Shown: positions 1 through 11,100 of the stretch, piece by piece | Layout: each line of letters starts with the position of its first letter | Numbering within the stretch: position 1 is the first letter of the stretch | Source: a bacterium UBP17_UBA6191 | GTDB taxonomy: Bacteria > Muiribacteriota > UBA6191 | NCBI GenBank assembly: GCA_002422125.1 | Contig: DITF01000020.1 | Coordinates: 1-44,830 of the forward strand | Length of the DNA: 44,830 nucleotides | Direction of reading: 5' to 3' | Program-made: the position numbers and the translations under genes | The notes under the pieces: generated by a model | The model's input: only the letters and a program-made list of their open reading frames with translations | Told to the model about the DNA's origin: nothing | The model's database searches: none

Positions 1-1520
1 AAGGAGCCATTGCCCCGATTGGAATCGGCCCAGTCCGGCCACTGGCCATCAAAACAGAATTCGGGGCTACCAACCAAAACATTTTGTCCCTCTACAACTC
101 CCTTTAGGCCCTTGCCAGAAACTACGGATACATCCGTGGTTATGGGAATATTTTGTTTTGTGGCGACCAAAATTGCCTTACCCAAGGGATGGGTGCTTGA
201 TTGTTCCAGTGCTGAAGCCAGTAGCAAAATCTGATCTGGGGAAAAGTCTTTAGAATGTTGAACTTCTTTGACTGTGGGCTTGCCTTCCGTCAGGGTTCCG
301 GTTTTGTCGAGGCAAAAGAAACGCAAATTTTCAGCCAGTTGTAAGGATCGGGCCTCGCGCACTAAAATCCCCAGATCGGCAGCCCTGCCAATTCCGGCTG
401 TGATGGCCGTAGGTGTTGCCAAACCCAAAGCACAAGGGCAGGAAACCACTAAAACGGTAATCATTCTTACTAAAGACTCTTCCAGGCTGCCCCCATAAAA
501 AGAAACAAAAAGGCCAGAGCCAAGAGCTATTAACACCACTAAAGGCACAAACCAGCTAGACACCATATCCGCCAGATCCTGAATGGGGGCGCGGCTGTTC
601 TGGGCCTTTTCCACAGCCCGTACTATGGAATCAAAACGACAGTTACCACGGGAATGTAACACTTCTGCATAAAACTGGCCTCCCATATTCAGGCTTCCCG
701 CCAATACAGTGGCTCCCAGTTCCTTAAATACGGGTAAACTTTCTCCTGTAAACAAGGCCTCATTCACTTCGGCCCGTCCATCTGTTACTTTGGCATCCAC
801 GGCTACATGTTCATGCTGCATTACTAAAATGATGTCCTTTGGATTCAAAGAGACAGAGGGGACTTCTACTATGGCCCCATCCACAAGCTTTCTGGCCATT
901 TCTGGCAACTCCCGGCTTAGTTCCTGCATGGCTAAAGAGGCCTTCTTTTTGGCCCTCTCCTCAAGAATTTTACCGAGGCGAATCAGAACCAAAACCGAGG
1001 CAGAGGCTTCAAACCAAACATGATGGGCATGAATGAAATGAAAGAAAATTGCCATAGATAAAGCCCAGGCCGAGAAGGTTCCCATACTGACCAAAAGATC
1101 CATCCCAGGGCTTGCATGTTTTAGAGATATCAGGGCTCGCTGCATAAATGGGAGCCCCACCGTGAACTGGCAAATTGTGGTAAGAATTGCTGAAACCGTG
1201 ATTCCAGCGGGATTCATGACCCCAAAAAGCATTCCCCCCATATCAACAACCGCCACAAACAGGCCAGATGCCAAACCAATCTTTTCTACCATTCCAATCG
1301 AAGAACTGACTTCCGTCTTTTGGGAATCGTTTTTAAGTCTGGCCTTGTACCCGGCCTTTTGTATCAGATTTAAAACTTCTGCTACTGAAAAGGAATCAGA
1401 CTCAATCTGGGCCGATTCCGAGGCAAAATTCACCTGGCCTCTGACCCCATTTTTATGTAAAACCTTTTCAATTCGGCTGGCACAGGCCGTACAGCTCATG
1501 CCCTCGATTTGTAGCAACAT
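1..1520 (-). CDS. copA: Copper-type heavy-metal P-type ATPase, N-terminal part (runs off left edge)
   Basis: About 507 codons of a P1B-type ATPase that pumps metal from cytoplasm to periplasm; the C-terminal half (GDGxND hinge and last two membrane helices) lies outside the window. Visible in order: an HMA metal-binding domain with GMSCTAC at residues 7-13, a first membrane bundle, the actuator motif TGES near 258-261, the membrane metal site CPC at 361-363, the phosphorylated Asp of DKTGT at 405 and the HP motif (THPLG) near 444. CPC plus GMxCxxC is the Cu(I)/Ag(I) signature of the family; the substrate is inferred from this and from the CusA/CusB neighbours. The chosen ATG has AAGGA seven bases upstream. 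In-frame ATGs at 1526 and 1538 are alternatives, and the one at 1538 would overlap the preceding gene. It is the last visible gene of the metal operon. Confidence 0.93.
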   Translation of the reverse strand, partial: MLLQIEGMSCTACASRIEKVLHKNGVRGQVNFASESAQIESDSFSVAEVLNLIQKAGYKARLKNDSQKTEVSSSIGMVEKIGLASGLFVAVVDMGGMLFGVMNPAGITVSAILTTICQFTVGLPFMQRALISLKHASPGMDLLVSMGTFSAWALSMAIFFHFIHAHHVWFEASASVLVLIRLGKILEERAKKKASLAMQELSRELPEMARKLVDGAIVEVPSVSLNPKDIILVMQHEHVAVDAKVTDGRAEVNEALFTGESLPVFKELGATVLAGSLNMGGQFYAEVLHSRGNCRFDSIVRAVEKAQNSRAPIQDLADMVSSWFVPLVVLIALGSGLFVSFYGGSLEESLVRMITVLVVSCPCALGLATPTAITAGIGRAADLGILVREARSLQLAENLRFFCLDKTGTLTEGKPTVKEVQHSKDFSPDQILLLASALEQSSTHPLGKAILVATKQNIPITTDVSVVSGKGLKGVVEGQNVLVGSPEFCFDGQWPDWADSNRGNGS

Positions 1521-1530
1521 ATCCATATCC

Positions 1531-1953
1531 TTATTCATCAAAAGCGTATTTTATACTGCCACAACGCAACATGCTGGCCCCATAATAAGGGTTAAGAATC
1601 TGTTTTCCTTCTTGAACCCAGTCTCCACCTTTCCCGGAAAACGCCATGGGGCAAGTGGCTAATACCAGATTTTTGATGCCCTTAAGTCGCCCTTCATCCA
1701 GCATAACTACAAGCTCCTCGCTCAAAGCCAAAAAGTTTTGCCGCAAGGAATCAATATCTGGGGCTTCTAAAAGCTGGGGCAGTTGCTTAAATTCTTTGGA
1801 GTGCTCGTTTAGCTCCTTCGCATGACTGATGGCAGACTCAAAATCATCATGAGCTAAAGACTGCTGGATTTTTAGATAAAAATGTACGGGATCCTGGGCA
1901 AATAAAGACACCTTACAAATCAGCATAGCTAGAATAATAAATAGTTTTTTCAT
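1531..1953 (-). CDS. Stand-alone DUF3347 periplasmic metal-site protein
   Basis: A 140-residue exported protein with an N-terminal signal peptide (MKKLFIILAMLICKVSLFAQ). The C-terminal half carries the DUF3347 hallmark: CPMAF with Cys near residue 101, a W/Q/G stretch, NPYYG, and a second Cys near 131 in LRCGSI. The same block ends the CusB-like adaptor two genes upstream, so the two are domain paralogues. DUF3347 occurs with Cus-type efflux systems and is thought to bind or pass on copper; no catalytic role is known. The start at 1953 is chosen because it overlaps the cusA stop as ATGA, has GAGGAG upstream and begins the signal peptide; a start 10 codons upstream is possible but poor. It overlaps the start region of the copA-like gene. 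Confidence 0.85.
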   Translation of the reverse strand: MKKLFIILAMLICKVSLFAQDPVHFYLKIQQSLAHDDFESAISHAKELNEHSKEFKQLPQLLEAPDIDSLRQNFLALSEELVVMLDEGRLKGIKNLVLATCPMAFSGKGGDWVQEGKQILNPYYGASMLRCGSIKYAFDE

Positions 1954-4900
1954 TTTGGTTCTCCTCGTTTTAATAGTTTCCATTCTTCAATCAGGGAAAA
2001 TGTGATTGGGATCATAAATAAAGTCAATAAGGCCAGGGACATACCCCCAAAAATAGGGATAGCCATGGGCTGCATAATTTCAGACCCCCTTCCAGTACTG
2101 GCAAAAATAGGCATTAGAGCCAACAAAGTTGTTGCTGTTGTCATCAAACAAGCCTGAATTCGCCGATTTCCTGCCTCCAACACGGCAGCACGAATTTCCT
2201 CCACCTCTTTTGGATTATTCTTTTGCCAGGATTCCTTGATATAAGCAGAAATCAAAACTCCATCATCTGTTGCAATCCCAAAAAGAGCCAAAAAACCAAC
2301 CCAAACTGCAACCGATAGATTGACATCAAATAGGTAAAGCATGATAAACCCTCCAGAAAAGGCTACCGCTACTGAAGAAAACAAAAGCAGAGTCTGTATG
2401 GGGGAACGAAACAACAAAGACAACACGACATAAATAATACATAACGCCAAAGGAATAATCAGAGATAAACGCTGGTTTGCCCTGATTTGATTTTCGTAGT
2501 TTCCAGCAAAATCCCAAGAGATATGAGATGGGATTATTAAAGATTTTGAAGCTATATGCTTTTGAAGCATATCCTGAGCCTGCTTCACGGCCTCTCCTTC
2601 GGAAAGCCCACTTTTTTTGTCAAAAAGAACATAGGAAACCAAACGGGAATTTTCCCCCTTGATTGCCATAGGGCCCTTGCGAATACTTAAATCTGCAAGC
2701 TCTGAAAGCCTTACGATACGCCCATCCGGTAAATTTAATGGAATCAATTCCAAATCCTGGGGAGAGTTCCGCCAAAGTTTTCCATAGCGCAAGGAAATAT
2801 CGTACCGCTCTCTTCCATCAATCACTTCTGAAATTTTTTGTCCTGCAATCGCAGTTCTGTAAAGGTTCTGAGCCTCTTGTACTGTTAATCCAGCAATTGC
2901 TAACTCTTCCCTTTTCCACAACACATCAATATAGGGCTTGCCAACAGCCCTGTCAGCAAAGACAGAAGAAGCCTTAATACCTGGAGTATTTTGAAGTATT
3001 TTTTCTATTTCCATGCCTACGGATTCCATTTCATGTAGATCTGAGCCCCTCAGCCGTACCGCCATGGAAGCTCGAATCCCGCTTTGAAGCATGACAATGC
3101 GTCCCTCAATAGGCTGTAAACGAGGGGCAGAGGTCAACCCAGGAACAGTTGCAACTTGTACAATTTCCTCCCAGATGTCGCGCTCAGTCTTAATGGAATC
3201 TCTCCAGTTGCGAATCCTTTCTCCTGATTGGTTCAAAGAATACTCCGGCTTGATTTGAATAATAGTTTCAATCATAGAAAGAGGAGCCGGATCCAGCGCA
3301 GTATCCGCTCGCCCTGCTTTTCCTACAGCTAAATCAACCTCAGGAATTTTTGCGATTACCTCATCTAAACGCCTTAACACACTCTGAACAAATTCACTTG
3401 AGGCATGAGGCATCGTTGTTGGCATAAATAAAAAACTTCCCTCATTTAACACAGGCATAAACTCAGTGCCACGAGCGGGGATTTTTTCTATCAGCCATTG
3501 AGAAATCTCATGCTCGCGAACAAAAGATGGTAAAAACGCCTTAGCCCCAAACCAAAACAAAAAGCCACTACATAAAATCAAAAGTACTGGCACATAAAAC
3601 AATAGTTTGTACTTAAGAAGAAATCTTAAAATTCTGGAGTACACCTTCTCAAAAAGAAAGAATAGAAAAAGAATTCCGCCCACAACTGAAACGGTCCAAA
3701 AGAAGTTTTTCAAATAGCCTGATTCTTCCCCTGCCGGGGCCCAAAATACAGAGAGAAGAATTGCCAGTAAAAAGACACCCGGCCAGAAAAAAACCCGGTT
3801 CCAACGCCTCCAGCAAGGGCTTAGAACATAACGAGCAAGTGTTGGTAATACAAACAATACCACAACCAATGCTAAAACAATGGTCAATGTTTTAGTTGCA
3901 GCCAATGGCCGAAACAATTTTCCCTCGGCCTCTGTTAAAAAAAATACCGGCAAAAAAGATAGAAGAGTTGTACTCACGGCAATCAGCAATGGTGTTGTGA
4001 CCTCTGCCGCACCCTCTGCGGCAGCCTCATCAGGGTCTTTTTCCTCCTGCATTTTCCTACTAATTGATTCAACCAATACAATCCCTACATCAGCCATAAC
4101 TCCGATTGCAATGGCAATCCCACAAAGCCCCACAATATTAGCTTCAACTCCTAAAAGCTTCATACTCGTGTAAGTTGCCAGAATACCAAGAGGCAAGACT
4201 AAGGCCACCAAAACCCCAGCCCCGAAGTTTCCCATTAGAATCAGAATTACCAAAGCGGTAATCATTGCTGCATCTCTTAATGCTGTGTTTAAAGTCCAAA
4301 CCGTATCTTCAATCACTCCGGTTCGATCATAAAACGGGGTGATTTGAAGCTTCACACCATCTCTTTGTGGCAATCCGGCATTGATTTTCTCTACTTTTTC
4401 TTGAATCAGCTTCAGGGTTTTTAGTGGGTTGGCATCCTGTCGAATCGTCACAATCCCACCTACAGCAGGTTGACCATTCCAATCCAAATATCCCCTTGCC
4501 AATTCAGGAACTATTTGAACATCCGCAACATCAGAAATTAAAATCGGTTGGTTCTGATCTCTTCGAATCAGCGTGTTTGCAATATCAGTTGTACTCACAG
4601 CCTGACCAACGCCTCGCAAAAAATATTCAACCCCGTTGTACTCCAAAGTTTTAGCAGAGATATTTCTGCCCACCATGGAAATTGCTCTTGATACTTCCGC
4701 AAGATCAATTCGATATTTTGCCATCCGAATGGGATCTGCCACGACTAAAAACTCACCTTTGCGTACCCCAATCCCCGAAACTTCCACCACTCCTTCAATC
4801 GCTAGTAATTCATAACGAATCTGAAACTCTTGCAAGCGACTGATTTCCATAAAACTAAACGGTGGGTTTTCAGCCTTTCCCTGCATTTGAATTGCATACT

Positions 4901-5357
4901 GATAAACCTGCCCCAGCCCCGTGGCATCGGGTCCAAGAGATGGTTTTACTCCATCAGGAATCAGACCATCAGGCAAAGATGCCAATTTTTCTAAAATTTT
5001 TGCTCTAGCCTCAGAAAAAGTTTTTGATTCATGAAAAATCAGATAAACCATGCTAAGGCCAAACATAGAATTTGTTCTTACGGTCTTAACTCCATCAATG
5101 CCCATCATCTGGGAGGCCAGAGGATAGGTAAGCTGATCCTCTACCTCTTCTGGAGACTGCCCTTCCCATGTAGAGAGTAAAATCTGCTGATTTTCGCCTA
5201 AATTGGGGATCGCATCTACAGGTACAGGGAAACGAAACGCCTGCGGCCAGAATTCTAAGGAAATCGGACTCGTAGCAAGACCTGCAATCACAATCAAAAC
5301 TACAGCCAACACGGAAAAGATCGGATTGAGAATCAAAAACCTATGCAAGGACTTCAT
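1950..5357 (-). CDS. cusA: CusA-like RND heavy-metal efflux pump (HME4-like)
   Basis: Inner-membrane proton-driven RND pump of about 1,135 residues, slightly longer than the usual 1,040-1,050. The TM4 signature is AIAIGVMADVGIVLVE, closer to the CusA (Cu(I)/Ag(I)) pattern AIGxxxD than to the DFGxxxD pattern of Zn/Co/Cd pumps. The periplasmic segments LNEGSFLFMPTTMP and MLQSGIRASMAVRL match places where CusA has its methionine metal path. The two halves show the internal RND duplication, with a long extra hydrophobic and charged stretch (roughly residues 505-620) between TM6 and TM7 that accounts for the length. The start at 5357 overlaps the cusB stop and has GAGGA six bases upstream. It would work with the cusB-like adaptor and the TolC-like channel just upstream. 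Confidence 0.92.
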   Translation of the reverse strand: MKSLHRFLILNPIFSVLAVVLIVIAGLATSPISLEFWPQAFRFPVPVDAIPNLGENQQILLSTWEGQSPEEVEDQLTYPLASQMMGIDGVKTVRTNSMFGLSMVYLIFHESKTFSEARAKILEKLASLPDGLIPDGVKPSLGPDATGLGQVYQYAIQMQGKAENPPFSFMEISRLQEFQIRYELLAIEGVVEVSGIGVRKGEFLVVADPIRMAKYRIDLAEVSRAISMVGRNISAKTLEYNGVEYFLRGVGQAVSTTDIANTLIRRDQNQPILISDVADVQIVPELARGYLDWNGQPAVGGIVTIRQDANPLKTLKLIQEKVEKINAGLPQRDGVKLQITPFYDRTGVIEDTVWTLNTALRDAAMITALVILILMGNFGAGVLVALVLPLGILATYTSMKLLGVEANIVGLCGIAIAIGVMADVGIVLVESISRKMQEEKDPDEAAAEGAAEVTTPLLIAVSTTLLSFLPVFFLTEAEGKLFRPLAATKTLTIVLALVVVLFVLPTLARYVLSPCWRRWNRVFFWPGVFLLAILLSVFWAPAGEESGYLKNFFWTVSVVGGILFLFFLFEKVYSRILRFLLKYKLLFYVPVLLILCSGFLFWFGAKAFLPSFVREHEISQWLIEKIPARGTEFMPVLNEGSFLFMPTTMPHASSEFVQSVLRRLDEVIAKIPEVDLAVGKAGRADTALDPAPLSMIETIIQIKPEYSLNQSGERIRNWRDSIKTERDIWEEIVQVATVPGLTSAPRLQPIEGRIVMLQSGIRASMAVRLRGSDLHEMESVGMEIEKILQNTPGIKASSVFADRAVGKPYIDVLWKREELAIAGLTVQEAQNLYRTAIAGQKISEVIDGRERYDISLRYGKLWRNSPQDLELIPLNLPDGRIVRLSELADLSIRKGPMAIKGENSRLVSYVLFDKKSGLSEGEAVKQAQDMLQKHIASKSLIIPSHISWDFAGNYENQIRANQRLSLIIPLALCIIYVVLSLLFRSPIQTLLLFSSVAVAFSGGFIMLYLFDVNLSVAVWVGFLALFGIATDDGVLISAYIKESWQKNNPKEVEEIRAAVLEAGNRRIQACLMTTATTLLALMPIFASTGRGSEIMQPMAIPIFGGMSLALLTLFMIPITFSLIEEWKLLKRGEPK

Positions 5358-6940
5358 TAAAAATCCTCGCGAATGCTGCCGCAATGAAGCATAGAATTAC
5401 CAAAATAAGGATTGATTACCTTTTCCCCTTTTTGGATCCATTCTGCCCCTTGTGAATCAAAAGCCATGGGGCAATAAGCTCTCTTTAAATTCATCCCCTG
5501 TAAAAGACCTAATTCTCCTATCTTCAAAAACAACTCAGAAATTTTATGAAATCTATTGCGCAGGGCAGGGAGGGTTTCTAAATCGGGCTCTTCGCTCAGT
5601 TGTCTTATAAGCCAAACCGCAGAGGGATGCTGAGTATGAGCCAAACGATTATCAAATATTTCAGCAGCATTACGAGATTGGGGCAAATCATCCTGTGACA
5701 GAAATTGCCACAAATTAAGATAATCCCCAATTAAGTGCTCTGCTAAGTTCCTGGATTCTTGATCCTTAGACAGGGCATTCAATCCCTCAGAACTCTGATA
5801 TTGAGTGTTAAACCCAAATTTATGCTCTTCAAGTTTCTTAATTAAAGAGGTTTTTCCCTGAATTTGAAACTCTGAATCCACTGCAAATGCAGCTTCAGAT
5901 ACAACCACAGCCCCTGGTTCAATATCTATAAGACTATACTCTTCGCCACTCGCCAAAATTTTTACTTTACGGGCCTGAACCAAATCGTCAATAACCTGGT
6001 ACACAACCGCATCACTCCCGGCAAACAATAGGGCTGAATTAGGCAGAACTGAACCTTCTTTAGACTGTATGTGAACCTTAAGCAAACCCTCCAAACCCAA
6101 GGGCAAAAAATCTTTCAGATGCCATAATTGACGAAAACTTCGCGCTGCTCCCAAAGCAATTTCTTCTAAAAATGGCTTGTCTACAATTAACTCTCTAGCT
6201 TGACCAATGGGTAAAAACAAAGCCGATTTAGCTGCCTTTAACTCTTGCAAATCTCTTTCTGATAGATATGCCTCCAAATATACGGCCTGATTCTCAAGCA
6301 CAGAAAACACCGTTTTTCCCAATTCACCATAGGCCCCACTTCGCATAAAAACTTCGGTTACAATGCCTGAGAATGTGGCGTGAATAGGGACATGTTCCAA
6401 TGGATACCCAGCCTGTTTCAGATCTTGCAGCTTGTCCTTAGGATAGCCCAGCCACAACAACTTAATTTCACTATCCTTTTGCTGCTTCAACCCAAATGCT
6501 CCCTGGAGTTTCAAAGCCTCCAAATAATCCTGCTGTGCTGAAATTAAGGATGGGGAGTAAAGAGAATATAAAACATCTCCCGTGGTAACGAGCATACCGG
6601 CCCGACTTAACTTTAACTCTTCTATGCGGCCTTCAGAACGCAGGGAATGAGAAATCATTTTTGCGTCATTTGCGACTACCCTGGCTCGAAGAGATCTCTT
6701 AATATCAACCCTACCTAAAACGACTTCCTGGGTACGAATTTGAGATTTTAAGACTGAACTTAACGGTATAAAGTCACTGCCCAGATCATTTTTTTCATCC
6801 AATGGAATTAAATCCATATAACAAATAGGGCATTTTTGTGAATTGTCCGGCATCCGAATCTGGGGGTGCATGGAACAAGTCCATTGTTCCTGACTTTGCG
6901 GCTGTAATAGCAATATAAGCACCAAAAATAGCCTGATCAT
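5357..6940 (-). CDS. cusB: CusB-like adaptor with N-terminal metal-binding domain and fused C-terminal DUF3347
   Basis: Periplasmic adaptor linking CusA to the outer-membrane channel, 527 residues against about 400 for plain CusB. Order: signal peptide (1-14), a heavy-metal-binding domain with C22, M24, H25, C37, C40 and M42 (TCSMHPQ...CPICYMDL), the HlyD-type hairpin/lipoyl/barrel core (about 60-350), and a C-terminal DUF3347 domain (about 375-527) with CPMAF at C490 and HCGS at C520. The three-part fusion puts two metal-binding modules on one adaptor. The start ATG overlaps the upstream TolC-like gene's stop (ATGA), indicating translational coupling. Copper/silver specificity is inferred from the domain set and neighbours. 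Confidence 0.92.
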   Translation of the reverse strand: MIRLFLVLILLLQPQSQEQWTCSMHPQIRMPDNSQKCPICYMDLIPLDEKNDLGSDFIPLSSVLKSQIRTQEVVLGRVDIKRSLRARVVANDAKMISHSLRSEGRIEELKLSRAGMLVTTGDVLYSLYSPSLISAQQDYLEALKLQGAFGLKQQKDSEIKLLWLGYPKDKLQDLKQAGYPLEHVPIHATFSGIVTEVFMRSGAYGELGKTVFSVLENQAVYLEAYLSERDLQELKAAKSALFLPIGQARELIVDKPFLEEIALGAARSFRQLWHLKDFLPLGLEGLLKVHIQSKEGSVLPNSALLFAGSDAVVYQVIDDLVQARKVKILASGEEYSLIDIEPGAVVVSEAAFAVDSEFQIQGKTSLIKKLEEHKFGFNTQYQSSEGLNALSKDQESRNLAEHLIGDYLNLWQFLSQDDLPQSRNAAEIFDNRLAHTQHPSAVWLIRQLSEEPDLETLPALRNRFHKISELFLKIGELGLLQGMNLKRAYCPMAFDSQGAEWIQKGEKVINPYFGNSMLHCGSIREDF

Positions 6941-8136
6941 AAAACCCCCAGCTTCTGGTCATAAAGATCCGCAAGGACAATTAGAGCCACCCATCCCCGA
7001 TAATATGCCTGAAGTCTTTCCCAGCGAGCACTCAAAAGTTCGCGTAGAACTAAAATCAATTCTCCCGGCCCTTCCAGGCTCGTTTGATATCCGGCTCTTT
7101 GAGATTGCAGGGCTTGCTCCAGATTTGGAATTACGGTCTTCTCAAAATTTAACAGAAGATTTCTGGACACATTCAATTCAGATTTCATCTGTGTTTCTCT
7201 TTGCTGTTGAATCAACAGCCAGGCCTTCAAATCCTCACGAACAGAAGTTTCTTTAAAAACTTGTTCTTGCTTCAGCCTTTGATAACGAACTCGACCCAAT
7301 TTCAAGTTCATACCAAACATCAGCATAAAATCATCCTGGCTTCCACCCATTCCACCTGTCATTTGAGCAGGTGAATACTCAACTCCTAGTTCAAAATCAG
7401 GATTCGCACTAATTTTTGCTTTTTCTACATTTAGAACCCCCAATTCAATCTGCTTTAAATAAAGTCTGGCCCGTGGATGTTCTAAAAGATCTCCTTTTGT
7501 GGGCAGTTCCAATTCATCGGGAAAGGAAACCTCTGGGAAAGGTGTACCAAAAATTCGGATCAGGCTCGATTGATCCCCCTCTCTTTGCTGCGCAAGATTT
7601 TTAATTTTGACTTCAATTTCCGCCTTTTGGGACTGGAGGCGCAATACACTGGCAAGGTTATAGTTGTGGTGCCTAAAGTGTGAAGAAATGGCTTTTCCCG
7701 CAAAGTCTAATAGCACCAAATCTTCTTGGAGTAAATTTTTAGACCGGGCATTCATTTCTAGTTTGAGCCATGTCAGAAGAGACTCTGTGAGCAGTTCACG
7801 AGCCAGGACTTCCATTTGCAACTCAATAATTTGCCCCTCTTTACTGATGGCCCTTTTGGAGAAAAACCTTGCACCACGAGATGGCAACATCTGCATAAGT
7901 GCTATGTTTGGCTTGAACTTCCGATTCTGAATTGCGGACTCGGTAGAGATTTCAGCCTCAATTTTTGGCTCCGGCAATAATCCCGTATTGTTTAACTGAA
8001 TCTCCTTGGCACTGAGCTTTGCTTCAAGAGATCTCATTTGTGGATATTTTTTTATCGCGGCTTCAAATTGCTTAAACGCTTCAGATCCTCGCAAAGGAGA
8101 AGCTAAAACAAGACACCATAAAATAAAAAATCTCAT
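6937..8136 (-). CDS. TolC-family outer-membrane efflux channel (between two RND systems)
   Basis: A 399-residue outer-membrane factor with a signal peptide (MRFFILWCLVLASPLRG) and the long, charged, Leu/Gln-rich alpha-helical hairpins typical of TolC/CusC/CzcC proteins, with the repeated internal architecture (RGARFFSK, YSPAQMTGG). It would form the trimeric exit duct. It sits 24 bases after the middle RND pump and overlaps cusB by four bases, so it may serve both. A G-rich Shine-Dalgarno stretch lies just upstream of the ATG. Metal specificity cannot be read from such a channel. Confidence 0.88.
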   Translation of the reverse strand: MRFFILWCLVLASPLRGSEAFKQFEAAIKKYPQMRSLEAKLSAKEIQLNNTGLLPEPKIEAEISTESAIQNRKFKPNIALMQMLPSRGARFFSKRAISKEGQIIELQMEVLARELLTESLLTWLKLEMNARSKNLLQEDLVLLDFAGKAISSHFRHHNYNLASVLRLQSQKAEIEVKIKNLAQQREGDQSSLIRIFGTPFPEVSFPDELELPTKGDLLEHPRARLYLKQIELGVLNVEKAKISANPDFELGVEYSPAQMTGGMGGSQDDFMLMFGMNLKLGRVRYQRLKQEQVFKETSVREDLKAWLLIQQQRETQMKSELNVSRNLLLNFEKTVIPNLEQALQSQRAGYQTSLEGPGELILVLRELLSARWERLQAYYRGWVALIVLADLYDQKLGVL

Positions 8137-8160
8137 ATACCCCCCTAGGGTATAGTCAAT

Positions 8161-11100
8161 TTAGCATGGGAGTCTAATTTTTCGCAATAGAAGAAGGCAG
8201 GGCAACACAAAAAGGGTTAAAAAAGTGTCTGAGAAAACTCCTCCCACAACCACTAGAGCTAAAGGTCTTTGAATCTCTGCACCGATTCCCGTGCTGAATA
8301 CCATGGGAATAAATCCAAAAAAGGCCACCATTGCCGTCATTAACACTGGTCTGAGTCTTTCTCTTGAGGCCAAAACAATACTGGCACGAAGATTGTTTTT
8401 CCGGCGTTGATTCACTGTGCTAACCAGCACCAGGCCATTTAGCATAGAGACCCCACAAACAATTACAAAACCAATTCCTGCCGAAACAGAAAACGGAATC
8501 TCAAACCAATATAAGGCAATGATGCCCCCCATAGCCGCAAAGGGAGCCCCAGTCATGATCGCCATGGAGTCTGAAAATCGCCCTGTTGAGAGTTGTAATA
8601 GGAAAAAAATCAAGACTAGAACAAAAGAAATACTGATAAAAAGTGAAACCCGGGCACTCAAATAATGCTGGTATTGGCCTCCGAGCTTATAGTGCATGTT
8701 CTGGCTCCAGACATAGTTTTGATCCAGATGTTTTTTGGTATCTTCTACAAAACCCACTAAGTCCTGATGCCCTATATTGACCTGAACCACAACCCTGCGC
8801 CTTGCTTTTTCTCTTGTGATTAAAACGGGGCCTGTTTCCATAGAAATGGAAGCAATTTGGGATAATCTGACCCGCACTCCATTGGAATTTAACAAGATCA
8901 AATCGCCTAATTTTTCAGGATCCTGACGATCTTTTGTTTGTAGCCGAACCGCAATGGGATAACGCTTCTCCTCAACAAACATTTTGCTGATCTGATAACC
9001 CCCAATAGACTCTACGAGATTTAAAATATCCTTCCCGGTAAACCCGTAACGACCCATATTTTCGGGGATTCCCTTGATAATCACATAAGGGCCACCGGTT
9101 ATCTTTTCTGGAGTTACATCTTTAGCTCCAGGTAAAAGAGCCATGGAAGAAGCCACTTCTTCTGCTCTTCGTGCCAATTGATCAAGATCATCCCCATAAA
9201 TCATAATTCCCAAATCAGAACGAATTCCCGCCTCCATTTCGTTCATTCTCATCTCAATGGGCTGAGTCATTACAAATTTAGTTCCCAAAAAACTCTGTAA
9301 TTCGATGTTGATCAAATCCTGCAATTGGGTCTGATTTTTTGCCCTTTCCCATTTTTCCTGAGAGGATAGTTTAAGAAACACATCGGCCTGTTCCATGCCC
9401 ATTGGATCGGTTGCCAATTCGGCTGTGCCGATTCGCGTAGTTGCCGATAAAATCTCTTTAGGAAATCTCGTTAATAAAAATTTTTCCAAATCTTCGGCCT
9501 GATGCAAAGCTTCATTTAACGCAATCCCAGGTAGCCGCACCGTGGACAAAACTATGGAATGCTCCTCAAGTTTGGGTAAAAATCGCGCCCCTAAGCCAGA
9601 TGCTATAAAGCTCGTAGCCAAGCCTAGTAAAGCCACACACGCTAATACAGGGCCACAAAATCTCAGTGCCTTGGATAACATGCGCACAAAAACCAATTCA
9701 ACCCAACGCATCAAAGGTGGCTTATGGTTTTTTTCGTTTTTCTTTAAGAAGATGGCACAAAGGACAGGAACTACAAAAACCGACCATACAAAGGAGCCGA
9801 CAAGAGCAAGCATTACAGTGTAAGCCATTGGCCTAAACAATTTTCCTTCCGAACCACTCAAAAAGACAATGGGAAGGTAGGCCACAATTAAAATTATCTC
9901 CCCAAAAATGGTAGCCTGCCTCATCTCAAGACAAGCCGATAAAACAATCTTGGACTTTTCAAAATAAGTCTCAGCCTTTTTTAAGCGACGACTCACATTT
10001 TCAACTAAAATGACGCTGGAATCGACCACCAGACCAAAATCAATAGCCCCTAAAGACATTAGAGTGCCGGGAATTGCAAAGGCCCACATTCCACAAACTG
10101 CAAACAAAAGACTAAAAGGAATACTAAATGCAACAATCAGACCAGCCCTGATATCCTTCAAAAAAAGAAACAAAATAAGAACTACCAGCAAGGCGCCCCA
10201 AATCAGGTTTTTCCCCGCTGTTTTAAGCACAGAGTCCACAATGTTTTGTCGTGAATAAATTACTTCTGTTTCTACAGAAGCTGGTAATAGCTCTTTGGCT
10301 TCCTCAAGGCGCTTTTGTGCGGCCATACTTACAGAGCGACCATTTTCCCCAAAGCCCATAAAAACCAAGCCTAGAAGAACCTCTCCCTTACCATTTTGAG
10401 AAACGGCTCCACGGCGTAAGCTATGACCATCTAAAACATGGGCAATATCCTTTAACAATACAGGCAACCCCTGATGACTGCGAATCACTGTATTTTCAAT
10501 ATCCTCTAATTTCCTATACCTTGTATCTCCCTGCACCAGATGATATTCCCCAGAAAACTCAATTCCACCTCCACCACTAGCTCCCGTATGATCCCGAATT
10601 GCCGTAAATATCTCGCTTAACGGGATCTGATATTCCTCAATTTTTGACAAGTCCACCAAAATTTCAATCCTGCGAAGCTTGCCTCCCCAGGCATTCACTT
10701 CAGCAACTCCCGGCACTGATGCCAGTTCTGACTCCAAAACATATTGCTGTAAATCCAACAAGTCTTTCAAATCCAGAGTTTTGGACTTTAAGGTGTAATG
10801 AAAAACCTCCCCCATACCCGTAGCCGGGGGCCCAATCTGAGGCGGTATAATGCCTTCCTCTAACTCAATACCTGCAAGTTTTTCAAGTACAGCCTGCCTC
10901 GCATCCATAAGCGACACAGAATCATCAAAAATCAAAATGACTTGCCCAAAACCAAATCTGCCTATGGTGCGAATTTCATTGAGTCCTGAAGTTGTCAGCA
11001 AAACTCTCTCTAAGGGGCGCAAAATTTGTTCTTCAATTTCCACCGGAGATAATTCTGATGCCACAGAATTGACATGTACCATAACGGGGGTGGTATCTGG

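Noticed and set aside
1162..1662. 166-codon plus-strand frame over the ATPase and DUF3347 genes
   Set aside because: It lies opposite well-identified domains of two genes and has no ribosome site.
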